Shown here piece by piece: positions 8,860 to 18,612 of a stretch of 64,000 bases of DNA. The notes under the pieces were generated by a model. The model was given only the letters and a program-made list of their open reading frames with translations, searched no databases and was not told the DNA's origin. Source of the DNA: Bryobacterales bacterium (GTDB lineage Bacteria; Acidobacteriota; Terriglobia; Bryobacterales; Bryobacteraceae); assembly GCA_020846745.1 (NCBI GenBank), contig JADLDI010000062.1, forward strand, positions 1-64,000. The letters are read 5' to 3'. Position numbers and translations under genes: made by a program. How positions within the stretch are numbered: the first letter of the stretch is position 1; every line of letters begins with the position of its first letter.

Positions 8860-8976
8860 GCTAGATATTGTCTCGAAAGCGCGGCGCGGCGCGGTGAACG
8901 AGTTTTAATTTTGCCGGCTGCTCCGCCCCGTTCTACCCCCGCCTTGCCTTTTTCAAAAAGGGTATACTCTTCCTTT

Positions 8977-9888
8977 ATGGCTACCTTTGGCGAACTGTTG
9001 CGTCAGCACCGCCTCGCCCGTGGGATCGAGCTTTCCCAGATCGCGGACGAAACGCGGATCATGCAACGCTACCTTGTAGCGCTGGAAACGGGGGATCACA
9101 AACAGATTCCAGGTGCTGTCTTCGCCCGAAGCTTTGCCCGCCAATATGCCCAGATGGTGGGGCTTGAGTATTCCCAGATCCAAGCCGAGGTAGCCGCCGC
9201 TTTTCCTATCGAAGAGCAACTTCCGCCCGCCGAGTCGCGGCCGGCGGCGCAAGGCATCGAAATCAAGCCGCTGACTGACTGGCTGCACATCAACAGCTCG
9301 TTCTGGCGGCAACTTCCCCGCCCGATGTTTTCGCTACTAGGCGTTTTGCTTGCCTGCTCGGCTGTTTACATGGGTTGGCAGCGAGTGGTGCTCGGCACAG
9401 GCCAGAATGCCGCGATGGAAGCCGCCCAGTCCGTTCCGCCTACCAAACTGCCTGCAGCTACTTCAGAGACACTCCCGACAGCGCCGATCACCCCTCCCAC
9501 GATTTCGTCTGAGCAGCAGGCGACGCTGACCAATACTTCCGCCGGCACGCCTGCGGCTGTAACTGGCCAGAACACGACACTCGAACTCCAGGCCGGCACT
9601 TCCGGCGTCTCGGTGCGGGTGGTTGCTTCGCAGGAAACCTGGGTCTCGATCACAGCGAACGGCAAGCGCCTCTATCGAGGCGTACTGCAACCGAACGAGG
9701 CGCGAGTGCTTACCGGTGTTGAGAACGCGACGATGGTGATTGGCAACGCCGGGGGCGTGGACGTTCAAAAGGACGGCCGGTCTATCGGTCCCATCGGACC
9801 TCCCGGACAAGTTCGCGTAGTTCAGCTAAGTCCCGACGGCATGCAGATCAAGCGCCAGGCGGACCCGGCCACCACCAGCACTACTTAG
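8977..9888 (+). CDS. RodZ-like membrane protein with N-terminal helix-turn-helix
   Basis: From the ATG at 8977 the product is 303 aa. Residues 1-75 form the RodZ-type helix-turn-helix (FGELLRQHRLARGIELSQIADETRI, then RYLVALETGD). A single membrane span (about 112-128, FSLLGVLLACSAVYMGW) is followed by a Ser/Thr/Pro-rich linker and a C-terminal DUF4115 domain (VRVVASQETWVSITANGKRLYRG). RodZ couples MreB to the cell-wall elongation machinery. A TATACT hexamer lies 8 nt before the ATG with no Shine-Dalgarno, suggesting a leaderless message. Upstream in-frame sequence back to 8794 overlaps the glycosyltransferase start and was discarded. Confidence 0.85.
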   Translation: MATFGELLRQHRLARGIELSQIADETRIMQRYLVALETGDHKQIPGAVFARSFARQYAQMVGLEYSQIQAEVAAAFPIEEQLPPAESRPAAQGIEIKPLTDWLHINSSFWRQLPRPMFSLLGVLLACSAVYMGWQRVVLGTGQNAAMEAAQSVPPTKLPAATSETLPTAPITPPTISSEQQATLTNTSAGTPAAVTGQNTTLELQAGTSGVSVRVVASQETWVSITANGKRLYRGVLQPNEARVLTGVENATMVIGNAGGVDVQKDGRSIGPIGPPGQVRVVQLSPDGMQIKRQADPATTSTT

Positions 9889-11297
9889 GCCAGCACCTCT
9901 TTCATCACATTCCCGCTTACATCCGTCAACCGCATGTCGCGGCCCAGGTGCGGATACGTCAGTCTTTCGTGGTTGAACCCCAGCAGGTGCAGCACCGTGG
10001 CGTGAAGGTCGTTGATCGATTTGCGGTTCTCCTCCGCGCGATAGCCGAACTCATCGGTGGCGCCCACCACTGTCCCCCCTTTGATGCCGCCGCCTGCCAG
10101 CCATACCGTAAACCCGTAGGGGTTATGGTCGCGCCCGTCCATGCGTTGTGAAATTGGCATGCGCCCAAACTCACCGTGCCAGAGGATGAGGGTCGACTCA
10201 AACAGGCCGCGCCGCTTCAGATCCTGCATCAGCGCCGCCAGCGGTTTGTCGGTTTCGCCGCAGTGCAACTCGTGGTTGTACCTGATGTCCCAATGCGCGT
10301 CCCAGCTTTCCTGGAAATTGCCGCCGCCTGAGAAGATCTGCACGAAGCGAACACCGCGTTCGACAAGTCGCGCCGCCATGAGCGCCTGCCGGCCGAAGTA
10401 CTGCGTCTGCTCCTGATCGATGCCGTACATGCGCCGGGTCTCTTCGCTTTCACGACCAAGATCGATCGCTTCGGTAGCATGCGTCTGCATGCGGTAGGCA
10501 AGCTCGTAGGTGGCGATGCGCGCGGATAGTTCCGTATCGAAGGGATTGCGTTCGCGATGTTCTTCGTTCAGCTTGTTCAGGAAGTCGAGCCATTTGCGCT
10601 GCCGGTCCCGCGACACGTCTTTAGGAGGATGCAGGTCGACAATCGGCTCGCCGGAGCTGCGAAACGGTGTTCCCTGGTAGGCAGCGGGCATATAGCCGTT
10701 ACCCCAGTTCGGTGCGCCGCCAATGGGACCCCCTCGATGATCGGTAAAGACGATGAACCCAGGCAGGTTCTCGTTCTCGCTGCCCAGGCCGTAGGTGATC
10801 CAACTGCCCATGCTGGGATGTCCGGCCACCACGAACCCCGTATTCATTTGGAACAGCGCGGGCCCGTGATCGTTCGAGATGCCGTACATCGACCGGATGA
10901 AGGCGATGTCGTCCACCTGCTTGGCGACGTGCGGGAACAATTCACTCACTTCCATGCCGCATTGGCCGTATTTGCGGAACTTCCATGGCGACGGCATCAG
11001 GCCGCCAGGATTGCCTTGGGCGACAACAACATCGCCCTTGCCGCTGAGCACCTCGCCCGCTCGGCGCTGGAGTTCGGGCTTCGGGTCGAACGTGTCCACG
11101 TGGCTGACGCCTCCGTAACAGAACACCGAAATCACCGACTTGATCTTGGGTTCGAAATGCGGCTTGCGGGGCGCCATCGGATCGAGACGCGCCGCTTTCG
11201 CCTGCTCGCGCAGTAGCAGATCGGCAAGCCCCAGGCCGGCAATGCCGCCACCCAGGCGGCTCAGTAACTCACGGCGGGAACAGAAACGATCACTCAT
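9885..11297 (-). CDS. DUF1501 family protein (Tat-exported)
   Basis: The 470-aa protein belongs to the DUF1501 family, related to the alkaline-phosphatase/sulfatase superfamily. It starts with a twin-arginine-like leader (CSRRELLSRLGGGIAGLGLADLLL). Family motifs include CYGGVSHVDTFDPKPEL, HGPALFQMNTG, GRMPISQRMDGRDHN and DLHATVLHLLGFNHERLTY. The function of the family is not established. It follows the DUF1549/1553 gene with a 4-nt overlap, so the two are translationally coupled, as is common in planctomycetes and acidobacteria. Its stop overlaps the end of the RodZ-like gene on the other strand. Confidence 0.9.
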   Translation of the reverse strand: MSDRFCSRRELLSRLGGGIAGLGLADLLLREQAKAARLDPMAPRKPHFEPKIKSVISVFCYGGVSHVDTFDPKPELQRRAGEVLSGKGDVVVAQGNPGGLMPSPWKFRKYGQCGMEVSELFPHVAKQVDDIAFIRSMYGISNDHGPALFQMNTGFVVAGHPSMGSWITYGLGSENENLPGFIVFTDHRGGPIGGAPNWGNGYMPAAYQGTPFRSSGEPIVDLHPPKDVSRDRQRKWLDFLNKLNEEHRERNPFDTELSARIATYELAYRMQTHATEAIDLGRESEETRRMYGIDQEQTQYFGRQALMAARLVERGVRFVQIFSGGGNFQESWDAHWDIRYNHELHCGETDKPLAALMQDLKRRGLFESTLILWHGEFGRMPISQRMDGRDHNPYGFTVWLAGGGIKGGTVVGATDEFGYRAEENRKSINDLHATVLHLLGFNHERLTYPHLGRDMRLTDVSGNVMKEVLA

Positions 11298-13777
11298 GGC
11301 ATGAATACAAATTCGTTGAGATTGTAGAGCGCCTGGCAGAAGTCAACTAGCCCGGTATCGCTCGCGCGGACAAAAGCCGTCGCTTCGCGTAACTCCGCCT
11401 CCTTGGGCGCGCGTGTCAACGCTACCTCGAATCCCAGCTTTACCTGGGCCGCTGGGTCGTAGCCTGCGTCACGCCTCAATCGGCCGGCGAAGTGCGATGC
11501 GTGCATGCGCACGGCGGCGTTGTTCATCAGCAGCAGCGCTTGCGGCGCTGTGACGGACCGGTTGCGCCGCGCGCACGACGTAATCATGTCCGGCTGATCG
11601 AACGCTTCGAACAGCGGATACCGGATGCTGCGCTTCGAGAATACATACAAGCTGCGCCGCCACGTTGCGGAATCTTCGTCCTTCGAGCCTTTCCACGTCC
11701 GCTTGGAACTCGATTGGTACAGCGCCGGATCTATATAAGGAAGCACCGCCGGACCGCCTACCTTCTTGCCCAGCATCCCCGCCGAGGCCAGCATGCCGTC
11801 ACGCAAGGTCTCGATATCGAGCCGTGGACGGCCCTGCCGCCAGAGCAAGCGATTGGTGGGGTCCTTCTTGCGATTGACGATGATGTCGTCGCTCGCCATC
11901 TGGTATGCATCGGAGTTCATGATCAACCGGTGCATAGCCTTCGCGCTCCAGCCTTCGCGCATGAACTCGGTCGCCAGCCAGTCGAGTAACTCGGGATGGG
12001 TCGGCGCTTCGCCTTTCTTGCCGAAATTATTGGGCGTACCCACAATGCCCTCGCCAAAGTGCCGCTGCCAGATCCGGTTGACCATCACGCGGGCGGTTAA
12101 CGGATTCTCCTTAGCGATCACCCATTCGGCAAAACTGCGCCGCCGGTAACTCGTCTTCGCGTTGGCGGGTGGCTGTATTGGCTGGAACGGCCGCCAGTTG
12201 GCCACACTCAGCACACCTGCTGGCATCACCGAACCTTTATTCGATGGACTGCCGCGATGCAGGAAGTACGAGGGCACTGGATCGCGGCCTTCCTCACCGA
12301 TGGCCATAGCGGCGGCGAGCGGGGCAGGCCGCTCCTTGTCTAACCCTTTCATCCGCGCCTGCAGCGTCTTGCGCTTTTGCTCATCTTCGGGAGTCATACG
12401 CGCGAGGGCCTGCTTTACTTCGTCTTCGGTCAGCGGCGTCTTCTCAATCTGGCGCGCGTTCAAGCGTTGCGCCGGGCTCCGCTGATCCGCCGGGGTGCGC
12501 CAGGCCTGCCGCATGTATTCGGACATGCGCGACAGCTTCTCTTCGAACATCCGGTCGCGGTAGGGCTTCTCAATGTCGGCGATCTCTTTCTTTAGCGGCG
12601 CCTGTTTATCGTCCACACGTTTGTTCGCTTGCTTGTGCGCTTCTAACTCCGCTGGAGTCGCCAGGGGGTAGTCGAGCGGCTTCGTTGAGAAGAATACTGC
12701 CTGCATCTGGTAGTAGTCTTTCTGCGGAATCGGATCGAATTTGTGATTATGGCACCGCGCACAGCCGACCGTCATACCTAATAGCGATTGTGCCGTTGTG
12801 GACACGACGTCGTCTAACTCATCGAGCCGCGTCATCTCGGTCTTCAGGTTGTTCTCGGGACCGAGGCGAAGATAACCGGTCGCGATCATCGAATCTGCTG
12901 TGGGCTGGTCCAGTTCGTCGCCCGCTAACTGCTCGAGGACAAACCGGTCGTACGGCATATCGTTATTGAATGCGCGGACTACCCAATCGCGATACCGCCA
13001 CGCCTGCGGACGGTCGTTGTCATACTCATACCCGCCGGAGTCTGCGTACCGCACGAGGTCGAGCCAGTACCGCGCCTGGCGTTCGCCGTAATGAGGCGAA
13101 GCCAGTAGGCGTTCGATCAGCCGCGGCCAGGCATCCTTCGTGGTATCGGCCAGGAACGCCTTCGTCTCTTCCGGCGTAGGCGGCAGGCCGATGAGGTCGA
13201 GATAAGCGCGACGGACGAGGACCCGTTTGTCGGCCCGGGGCGACGGCTTCAGATTGGCTTCGTTCCACTTCGCGCGCAGGAAGGCATCGACCGGGTTGTG
13301 GTCGCCAGTCTTAGGGACGTCCGCACGCACAGGCTTTTTAAAGGACCAGAAGGCCCGTTCTTCAGGGGTGATAGGCCGCTCTTCCATGCCTCGCAACGCT
13401 GCGGTCTTCTCGCCGACCGCTGCCGCTTGCTGTGCCGCCCCGGCCGGCCAGGGCGCGCCGGCGAGGATCCACTTCCTTAGCGTCTCCAGGTCGGCGTCGC
13501 TCAGTTTTTTGCCGGGCGGCATGGCCGGGTTCTGCTGGTGAGTGGCAAACTGATAGATGCGGCTGCGGTCTGGATAGTTCGGGACAAGAGCCTCACCGCG
13601 TTCCCCGCCGGCGAGTGCCGCGCCGCGTGTCGTAAGGTCGAGATTTGACGCCTTGAGCCCGCCGCCGTGGCAGGCAATGCAGTTCCGCTTGAGTATCGCA
13701 AAAGCGTCGGAGGCCAAGTCTGCCGGCAACGCCGGGGCACAGGCAAGAGCTGTCGCAATAAAAACGGTTAGCCGCAC
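11294..13777 (-). CDS. PSD1 and planctomycete cytochrome c (DUF1549/DUF1553) protein
   Basis: The product is about 827 aa from the GTG at 13777. A signal peptide (VRLTVFIATALACAPALPA) precedes a cytochrome c domain with the haem motif CIACH. DUF1549 follows ([27 protein letters not shown]), containing a second CxxCH (CARCHNHKFDP). The C-terminal half is DUF1553 (ARVMVNRIWQRHFGEGIV, SVTAPQALLLMNN). These exported proteins are suspected of redox or carbohydrate roles, but none is proven. The GTG is preferred because a perfect TATAAT (13785-13790) lies 7 nt before it; the frame can also start at the ATG at 13822. Coupled to the DUF1501 gene. Confidence 0.88.
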   Translation of the reverse strand: MRLTVFIATALACAPALPADLASDAFAILKRNCIACHGGGLKASNLDLTTRGAALAGGERGEALVPNYPDRSRIYQFATHQQNPAMPPGKKLSDADLETLRKWILAGAPWPAGAAQQAAAVGEKTAALRGMEERPITPEERAFWSFKKPVRADVPKTGDHNPVDAFLRAKWNEANLKPSPRADKRVLVRRAYLDLIGLPPTPEETKAFLADTTKDAWPRLIERLLASPHYGERQARYWLDLVRYADSGGYEYDNDRPQAWRYRDWVVRAFNNDMPYDRFVLEQLAGDELDQPTADSMIATGYLRLGPENNLKTEMTRLDELDDVVSTTAQSLLGMTVGCARCHNHKFDPIPQKDYYQMQAVFFSTKPLDYPLATPAELEAHKQANKRVDDKQAPLKKEIADIEKPYRDRMFEEKLSRMSEYMRQAWRTPADQRSPAQRLNARQIEKTPLTEDEVKQALARMTPEDEQKRKTLQARMKGLDKERPAPLAAAMAIGEEGRDPVPSYFLHRGSPSNKGSVMPAGVLSVANWRPFQPIQPPANAKTSYRRRSFAEWVIAKENPLTARVMVNRIWQRHFGEGIVGTPNNFGKKGEAPTHPELLDWLATEFMREGWSAKAMHRLIMNSDAYQMASDDIIVNRKKDPTNRLLWRQGRPRLDIETLRDGMLASAGMLGKKVGGPAVLPYIDPALYQSSSKRTWKGSKDEDSATWRRSLYVFSKRSIRYPLFEAFDQPDMITSCARRNRSVTAPQALLLMNNAAVRMHASHFAGRLRRDAGYDPAAQVKLGFEVALTRAPKEAELREATAFVRASDTGLVDFCQALYNLNEFVFMP

Positions 13778-13831
13778 TAACGAGATTATATCGAGGCGAT
13801 CCACGCCGGGCCGCGCTACCATCTAGTTACT

Positions 13832-14668
13832 ATGCAGCGCCGTCATTGGATACTAGCCACCGCTGCCACGGCCGCCATGCCTGCCGCCGGCGACGACAAG
13901 ATCGTTCGAAAAGGCCGCCTGAAGCAGGCGGTAACCCGCGGTTGCTTCGGCCGTAATATGGCGTTTGACGACATGGCGCGCCATGCGGCGCGGTTGGGCG
14001 CGACCGGATTTGACCTGATCGCCGAGCCCGATTGGCCCATCCTCAAGAAGTACGGCCTGATTCCGACGATGGCGCCCGGTGCCGGTAACATTAAAGATGC
14101 GCTGAATCGCACGGAGAACCACGCCCGCTTGGAAAAGGACATGCACACGAACCTCGACAAGGCTGCCGCCGGCGGGGTCCCGAACGTGATCACCTTTTCC
14201 GGCAACCGCATGGGAATGCCGGATGCGCCGGCCATCGATAACTGCGTGGCCTTCCTGAACAAGGTAAAGGCTCACGCCGAGGACAAGCAGGTGACCATCT
14301 GCATGGAGTACCTGAATTCCAAGGTCAACCACGCGGACTACCAGTTCGACAACATCGCCTTTGGCGTTGAGGTCTGCAAGCGCGTTAACTCGCCGCGCGT
14401 CAAGTTACTCTACGATATCTATCACGCGCAGATTATGGAAGGCGACATTATCCGGACCATCAGAACGCACATCCAATGGATGGGGCATTTCCACACTGCC
14501 GGCAATCCCGGGCGCCACGAGTTCGACGACACGCAGGAGATGAACTACCGCGGGATCGCTACGGCTATCGCAGATCTTGGGTTTAAGGGTTGGCTGGCCC
14601 ATGAGTATTCGCCTCTTAAAGATCCGCTCGAATCGCTGGATACGGCGATGCGTATCTGCGACGTATAA
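13832..14668 (+). CDS. hydroxypyruvate isomerase-like sugar isomerase/epimerase, exported
   Basis: The 278-aa protein is an AP endonuclease 2-type TIM barrel of the Hyi family. Likely metal ligands appear as Glu in CMEYLN, Asp in LYDIYHAQ, His in GHFHTAGNPGRHE and Glu in AHEYSP. The N-terminus MQRRHWILATAATAAMPAAG looks like a short Tat-type leader, which is common for this family in acidobacteria and planctomycetes. It probably isomerises a hydroxypyruvate- or tagatose-like substrate, though the true substrate is unknown. Its stop codon overlaps the start of the permease gene by one base (TAATG). Confidence 0.82.
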   Translation: MQRRHWILATAATAAMPAAGDDKIVRKGRLKQAVTRGCFGRNMAFDDMARHAARLGATGFDLIAEPDWPILKKYGLIPTMAPGAGNIKDALNRTENHARLEKDMHTNLDKAAAGGVPNVITFSGNRMGMPDAPAIDNCVAFLNKVKAHAEDKQVTICMEYLNSKVNHADYQFDNIAFGVEVCKRVNSPRVKLLYDIYHAQIMEGDIIRTIRTHIQWMGHFHTAGNPGRHEFDDTQEMNYRGIATAIADLGFKGWLAHEYSPLKDPLESLDTAMRICDV

Positions 14669-16620
14669 TGCCGCGCAGTTTCCTACCTGACCTGCCATCC
14701 GGCGAGGAACTGGCCCAGCCAACGTCGGGCGTTGGGCGCTGGCTTCTTTCGGGTGGACGGCTCGACCTCGGACATCAGGCCGGCGCCTATCACAGTCACC
14801 CGTGGTATCTCACGTTGTGGCTGACCGGTGTCGACTATTTCTCGACCTTGGGTTATCAACCGGGCATCGCACTGTTGGCGGCAGGCGCACTGTCTCCAAT
14901 CGCCACGGCGTTTCTGGTGTTAGTAACTTTGGCTTGCGCGCTGCCTATCTACGCGCAGGTGGCGCGGCGGTCCTATGCCGGACAGGGGTCGATCGCACTG
15001 CTCGAGAACCTCCTCTCCGGATGGTCCGGCAAAGTGTTCATATTGGTGCTGCTGGGGTTCGCGATCACTGACTTCGTGATCACGATGACGCTGTCCGCCG
15101 CCGACGCGGCCGAGCATGCGATTCATAACCCGCTGTTGCACCACTACATCGGCGAGCATCAGATCGGACTCACGCTGATCCTGCTGGCGCTGCTCGCGCT
15201 GGTGTTCCTGAAGGGCTTCAATGAAGCGATCGGGTTGGCCACCGCGGTGGCGGTTCCATATATCCTGCTGAACTTCGTCGTTCTCGGCCGTGCGTTGTTC
15301 GAGATCATGACGCATCCGGACCTGCTGCCCAAGTGGAGCAATGCGGTATTCGGGAAGACCGATCTAACCGGGGTGCTTATTGCGGGGGCCCTGATCTTTC
15401 CGCGCCTGGCGCTGGGCTTGTCGGGGTTTGAAACCGGCGTTTCGGTGATGCCGCTTATACAGGGCGAACCCGCCGATACCGAGGCGGACGTGCCTCATGG
15501 CCGGATTCGGAACACACGCAAACTGCTGGCATCGGCGGCCATCTTAATGAGTGTGCTGCTGCTGATCTCCAGTTTCGCAACGGCGCTGCTGATACCGGTG
15601 GAGGATTACCAGGAGGGCGGAAAGGCCAGCGGACGGGCAATTGCTTATCTGGCGCATAAGTACCTGGGATCCATATTCGGGTCGGTGTACGACATGTCGT
15701 CGATCGTGATCCTGTGGTTTGCCGGGGCGTCGGCAATGGCCGGGCTGTTACATGTGATCCCGAGATACCTGCCCCGTTTCGGTATGGCTCCGCGATGGGT
15801 GAGTTACTCGCGGCCATTGGTGCTGGTCCTGTTCGTTATCAATGTGCTTGTCACGCTGGCGTTCCGCGCCGATGTGAATGCGCAAGGTGGAGCGTATGCG
15901 ACGGGCGTGCTGGCTTTGATGTTATCCGCCGGTGTGGCTGCGGCCATCGCCCTGTGGCGCGAACGGGCGTATCTGCTGTCGTTCTACTGCTGGCTGGTGG
16001 CAAGCGTGTTCGCCTTCACGTTTGTGGATAACGTGCTGACACGAACGGACGGCATCATCATCGCCAGTATCTTTATCTTCATTACGATCTCGATTGGCGG
16101 TATCTCCCGGTCGTGGCGGTCGGTCGAATTACGTGTATCCAGGATCAGCTTCAATGACGACGAGTCGGAGCGGTTGTGGAACCAGATTGTTAATAAGAAG
16201 GTGAACTTGGCTCCGGTCCGGAGTAGCGACGCAGTGAGCCGGACTCGAAAGGACGCGGAGCTTAGGAAGCACTATAAGGTGGACGGTCCGATCGCGTTTC
16301 TGAATGTCGAGTTACTGGATAACCGGAGCGAGTTTTCCGCCGAACTGAAAGTGCAGGTTCGGCAGGAAGGCACTAACTTCGTGATTGTCGTCTGCCAGGC
16401 GCTTGCAGTCGCCAACACGATCGCCTACATCAGCGAGCTGATCGATCCGATTCGCCTGTTCCTGGGCCTGTCGCGGCAGAATCTGGTTGCCCAAGCGCTC
16501 CGCTACCTGGTGCTGGGCGAGGGTGAGACCGGGCTTATGGTGTACACCATCCTGCTCAGGTATTGGGAACGGACCCCCGAGGATGATGTGCGTCCGCTGA
16601 TCTTCCTGATGAGCGACTGA
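14668..16620 (+). CDS. APC-superfamily permease with cytoplasmic C-terminal domain
   Basis: The 650-aa protein has about a dozen hydrophobic spans between residues 50 and 480. It opens with a short soluble N-terminus and WYLTLWLTGVDYFSTLGYQPG, typical of the APC group that includes putative amino-acid permeases. The last 150 residues are hydrophilic (ELRVSRISFNDDESERLW, HYKVDGPIAFLNVELLDN) and form a cytoplasmic domain of unknown role. The substrate cannot be read from the sequence. Translation is probably coupled to the isomerase gene through TAATG. Confidence 0.8.
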   Translation: MPRSFLPDLPSGEELAQPTSGVGRWLLSGGRLDLGHQAGAYHSHPWYLTLWLTGVDYFSTLGYQPGIALLAAGALSPIATAFLVLVTLACALPIYAQVARRSYAGQGSIALLENLLSGWSGKVFILVLLGFAITDFVITMTLSAADAAEHAIHNPLLHHYIGEHQIGLTLILLALLALVFLKGFNEAIGLATAVAVPYILLNFVVLGRALFEIMTHPDLLPKWSNAVFGKTDLTGVLIAGALIFPRLALGLSGFETGVSVMPLIQGEPADTEADVPHGRIRNTRKLLASAAILMSVLLLISSFATALLIPVEDYQEGGKASGRAIAYLAHKYLGSIFGSVYDMSSIVILWFAGASAMAGLLHVIPRYLPRFGMAPRWVSYSRPLVLVLFVINVLVTLAFRADVNAQGGAYATGVLALMLSAGVAAAIALWRERAYLLSFYCWLVASVFAFTFVDNVLTRTDGIIIASIFIFITISIGGISRSWRSVELRVSRISFNDDESERLWNQIVNKKVNLAPVRSSDAVSRTRKDAELRKHYKVDGPIAFLNVELLDNRSEFSAELKVQVRQEGTNFVIVVCQALAVANTIAYISELIDPIRLFLGLSRQNLVAQALRYLVLGEGETGLMVYTILLRYWERTPEDDVRPLIFLMSD

Positions 16621-16667
16621 TGGAGCCTTTGGGTGGGGGTGGGAAGACGGCTTCTTTCATCCCGCGA

Positions 16668-16678
16668 GCTGAAAGCTG
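16668..16678 (-). repeat. copy of the CAGCTTTCAGC short repeat
   Basis: The minus strand reads CAGCTTTCAGC here, preceded by GAAGCTGTC about 20 nt away. Two further perfect copies sit in the wza-wzc gap at 33316-33340. The motif lies in the non-coding strip between the permease stop and the VapC stump. Confidence 0.5.
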
Positions 16679-16701
16679 CCCGCTGACGGCCGACAGCTTC
16701 T

Positions 16702-16761
16702 TCAAGGGGAGTCGGTGAGCGTACTCCGCAAGAGCACATTGGTATCGATTAATGCTGTCAT
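16702..16761 (-). pseudogene. truncated VapC toxin (N-terminal stump of a PIN-domain ribonuclease)
   Basis: An ATG at 16761 directly follows the antitoxin stop codon (TAG-ATG). It opens a 19-codon frame reading MTALIDTNVLLRSTLTDSP and then TGA. The start is the canonical PIN/VapC N-terminus, with the first catalytic Asp in LIDTNVLLR. The rest of the roughly 130-residue domain is absent, and I found no continuation in the other frames before the permease gene. The toxin is therefore dead while the antitoxin gene remains intact. Confidence 0.7.
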
Positions 16762-17007
16762 CTACCACCGGTCTGGGTACAGGCCCTCCCGGCTGATCGC
16801 ATCGTCCGAAAGCAATGGGGTGTCGGGAAAAGTTTCAGCCCATGCAACGAATTCCGCGGCTTTTTCCTTACCCGTCACCGGCCCCCCTCCCTGGACGGCT
16901 TCCGCCCGAGTATTCAACAGCTCCCATAGGTATGCGTCAACGGAAAGGCCACGCTTCTCCGCCAAAGCCGACAGCGTTCTCTCGGTCTCAGCGCTGACGT
17001 TCAACAT
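16762..17007 (-). CDS. VapB-like antitoxin, orphaned
   Basis: This 81-aa protein begins MLNVSAETERTLSALAEKRGLSVDAYLWELLN, a ribbon-helix-helix-like DNA-binding segment. It ends with LLSDDAISREGLYPDRW, a tail typical of antitoxins that neutralise PIN-domain toxins. The partner toxin immediately downstream is reduced to 19 codons (16702-16761). It may survive as an anti-addiction protein or simply be decaying. Family assignment rests on this tail and on the adjacent toxin stump. Confidence 0.75.
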   Translation of the reverse strand: MLNVSAETERTLSALAEKRGLSVDAYLWELLNTRAEAVQGGGPVTGKEKAAEFVAWAETFPDTPLLSDDAISREGLYPDRW

Positions 17008-17089
17008 TGCTTGCCTTTCGCTCTCTTTTTAAGATAACAGGAAAGAGTTGCCCACACCGTCACGCCGGGTAGTGCCGGAATGTCCGTCC

Positions 17090-18538
17090 TCAATATGCTC
17101 CGTTCGGAAACAGCACCGCCCTCACCGTGCGCGACAGGATATATAGATCCAGCCAAATTGACCAGTTCTTGATGTAGTAGGTATCGAGTTTCTGCTGAAC
17201 CGTGAGGTCACCGTTGGAGCGATCGGAGATCTGCCACAGGCCCGTAATGCCCGGCTTGACGCGGCGCCGCAAGGCGCGAAACTCGGGTGGAAACTTCTCG
17301 TTATGGTACGCCGGGAACGGGCGCGGACCCACTAGCGACATTTCACCTTTCAGAACACACCACAATTGTGGAAGTTCGTCGAGGGAGGTGCGCCGCAGGA
17401 GTTTGCCGATGCCAGGAATGATACGGGGGTCGTTCTTGAGCTTACAGAATTTGTTCCACTCCGCTTCGGCATCCGAGTCGGATGCCAGGTGCTGCAGCAG
17501 CATCACTTCCGCATCCTGGTGCATGGTCCGAAGCTTGGGAAGGTGGACGATCGATTCTTTCTCCCCTTCGCGAGCCTGGTAGTAGAACGCCGGGCCACGG
17601 CTTGCCAAACGTACCCACGCAGCGGCTAGCCCGATAATCGGAGCAGCAAACAGGAACGCGAGTATCCCTATACAGATGTCCAGCAGTCTTTTCGTTGCTC
17701 GGTTCAGCGGGACAAGAAGGTTATGTCGGAGTTCCAGCCCCAGAATGCCTCCCAAATCGCGGCTCGCCACCCACAAAGTGGACATACCAAATAGATCGGG
17801 CACGACGATCACGTTGCGAAATGCTGAAGAACAGGTTTCAATCAGCTCGAGCATCTGCTCGCGCCCAGCACTGGGAATCGCCAGGATCGCATAGTGAATA
17901 TCGAACGACCGTCCAAGGACCTGCGCGAGCGATAGCCCGCCGATAACCGGGACACCTTCGCAGTTACCCCATTTCGAGCTATCGTCATCCAGGCAGGCAA
18001 CCGGCTTCAACCCGATTGCCCGATGTGTCCGCAATTGCCGGACGACAACAGCCCCTGTCCGCCCCGCGCCCAGGATCACGACGGGAGCGCCGAACCAACT
18101 CTGCCCAGAACAGAAATGGCACAGCATAGCGCGGCCAAACGGCACGAGGAAGATACTGATCGCACCCGCAAGGATAAAGACGCCGCGCGAATGTGTTCCA
18201 ATGTCCTTCATCACGAACATGCCGGCAGTTAGTAACAGATAAACGAGAGATGTTGCGAGTACAACCCGACGGAACTCTTCGACGGGTGTCATCCCAATTG
18301 CCGGATAGAGCCCGAACGCCCCATAGAGTACCCAGAAGAGCAGAAGAGTTGGCCAAAACTGCGTAACTAACTGCGGTACCTCTGGATTGAAATTCTGCCA
18401 TACGTGAAACGACAAAAACGGCGCCGCCAGTAAGCAGACCGTGTCTACAGCGAGGAATGCCGCCGCCGTCGCGAACGGGCTGGGCCGGGTCAACACCTCA
18501 ACTTGTGTAGTGGGTTGGACGCTGGCGGAAGTAGCCAT
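17090..18538 (-). CDS. wbaP: undecaprenyl-phosphate sugar phosphotransferase, WbaP type
   Basis: The 482-aa polyprenyl-phosphate hexose-1-phosphate transferase starts repeat-unit synthesis by transferring a sugar phosphate from a nucleotide sugar to undecaprenyl phosphate. It has four or five N-terminal membrane spans (about 20-150), a soluble nucleotide-binding-like middle domain (VVILGAGRTGAVVVRQL), a further hydrophobic segment near 285-310, and the catalytic bacterial sugar transferase domain (KLRTMHQDAE, TSLDELPQLWCVLKGEMSLVGPRP, KPGITGLWQISDRS). AAGGGG before the ATG is a reasonable Shine-Dalgarno. It is the last gene of the exopolysaccharide locus in transcription order. Confidence 0.92.
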   Translation of the reverse strand: MATSASVQPTTQVEVLTRPSPFATAAAFLAVDTVCLLAAPFLSFHVWQNFNPEVPQLVTQFWPTLLLFWVLYGAFGLYPAIGMTPVEEFRRVVLATSLVYLLLTAGMFVMKDIGTHSRGVFILAGAISIFLVPFGRAMLCHFCSGQSWFGAPVVILGAGRTGAVVVRQLRTHRAIGLKPVACLDDDSSKWGNCEGVPVIGGLSLAQVLGRSFDIHYAILAIPSAGREQMLELIETCSSAFRNVIVVPDLFGMSTLWVASRDLGGILGLELRHNLLVPLNRATKRLLDICIGILAFLFAAPIIGLAAAWVRLASRGPAFYYQAREGEKESIVHLPKLRTMHQDAEVMLLQHLASDSDAEAEWNKFCKLKNDPRIIPGIGKLLRRTSLDELPQLWCVLKGEMSLVGPRPFPAYHNEKFPPEFRALRRRVKPGITGLWQISDRSNGDLTVQQKLDTYYIKNWSIWLDLYILSRTVRAVLFPNGAY

Positions 18539-18612
18539 ATACGGATCCCCTTCTGTCCCAGGTGACGACGCTGAAGGTCTTTACGGAACGTATGTCGAGC
18601 GGAAGATTGAGG

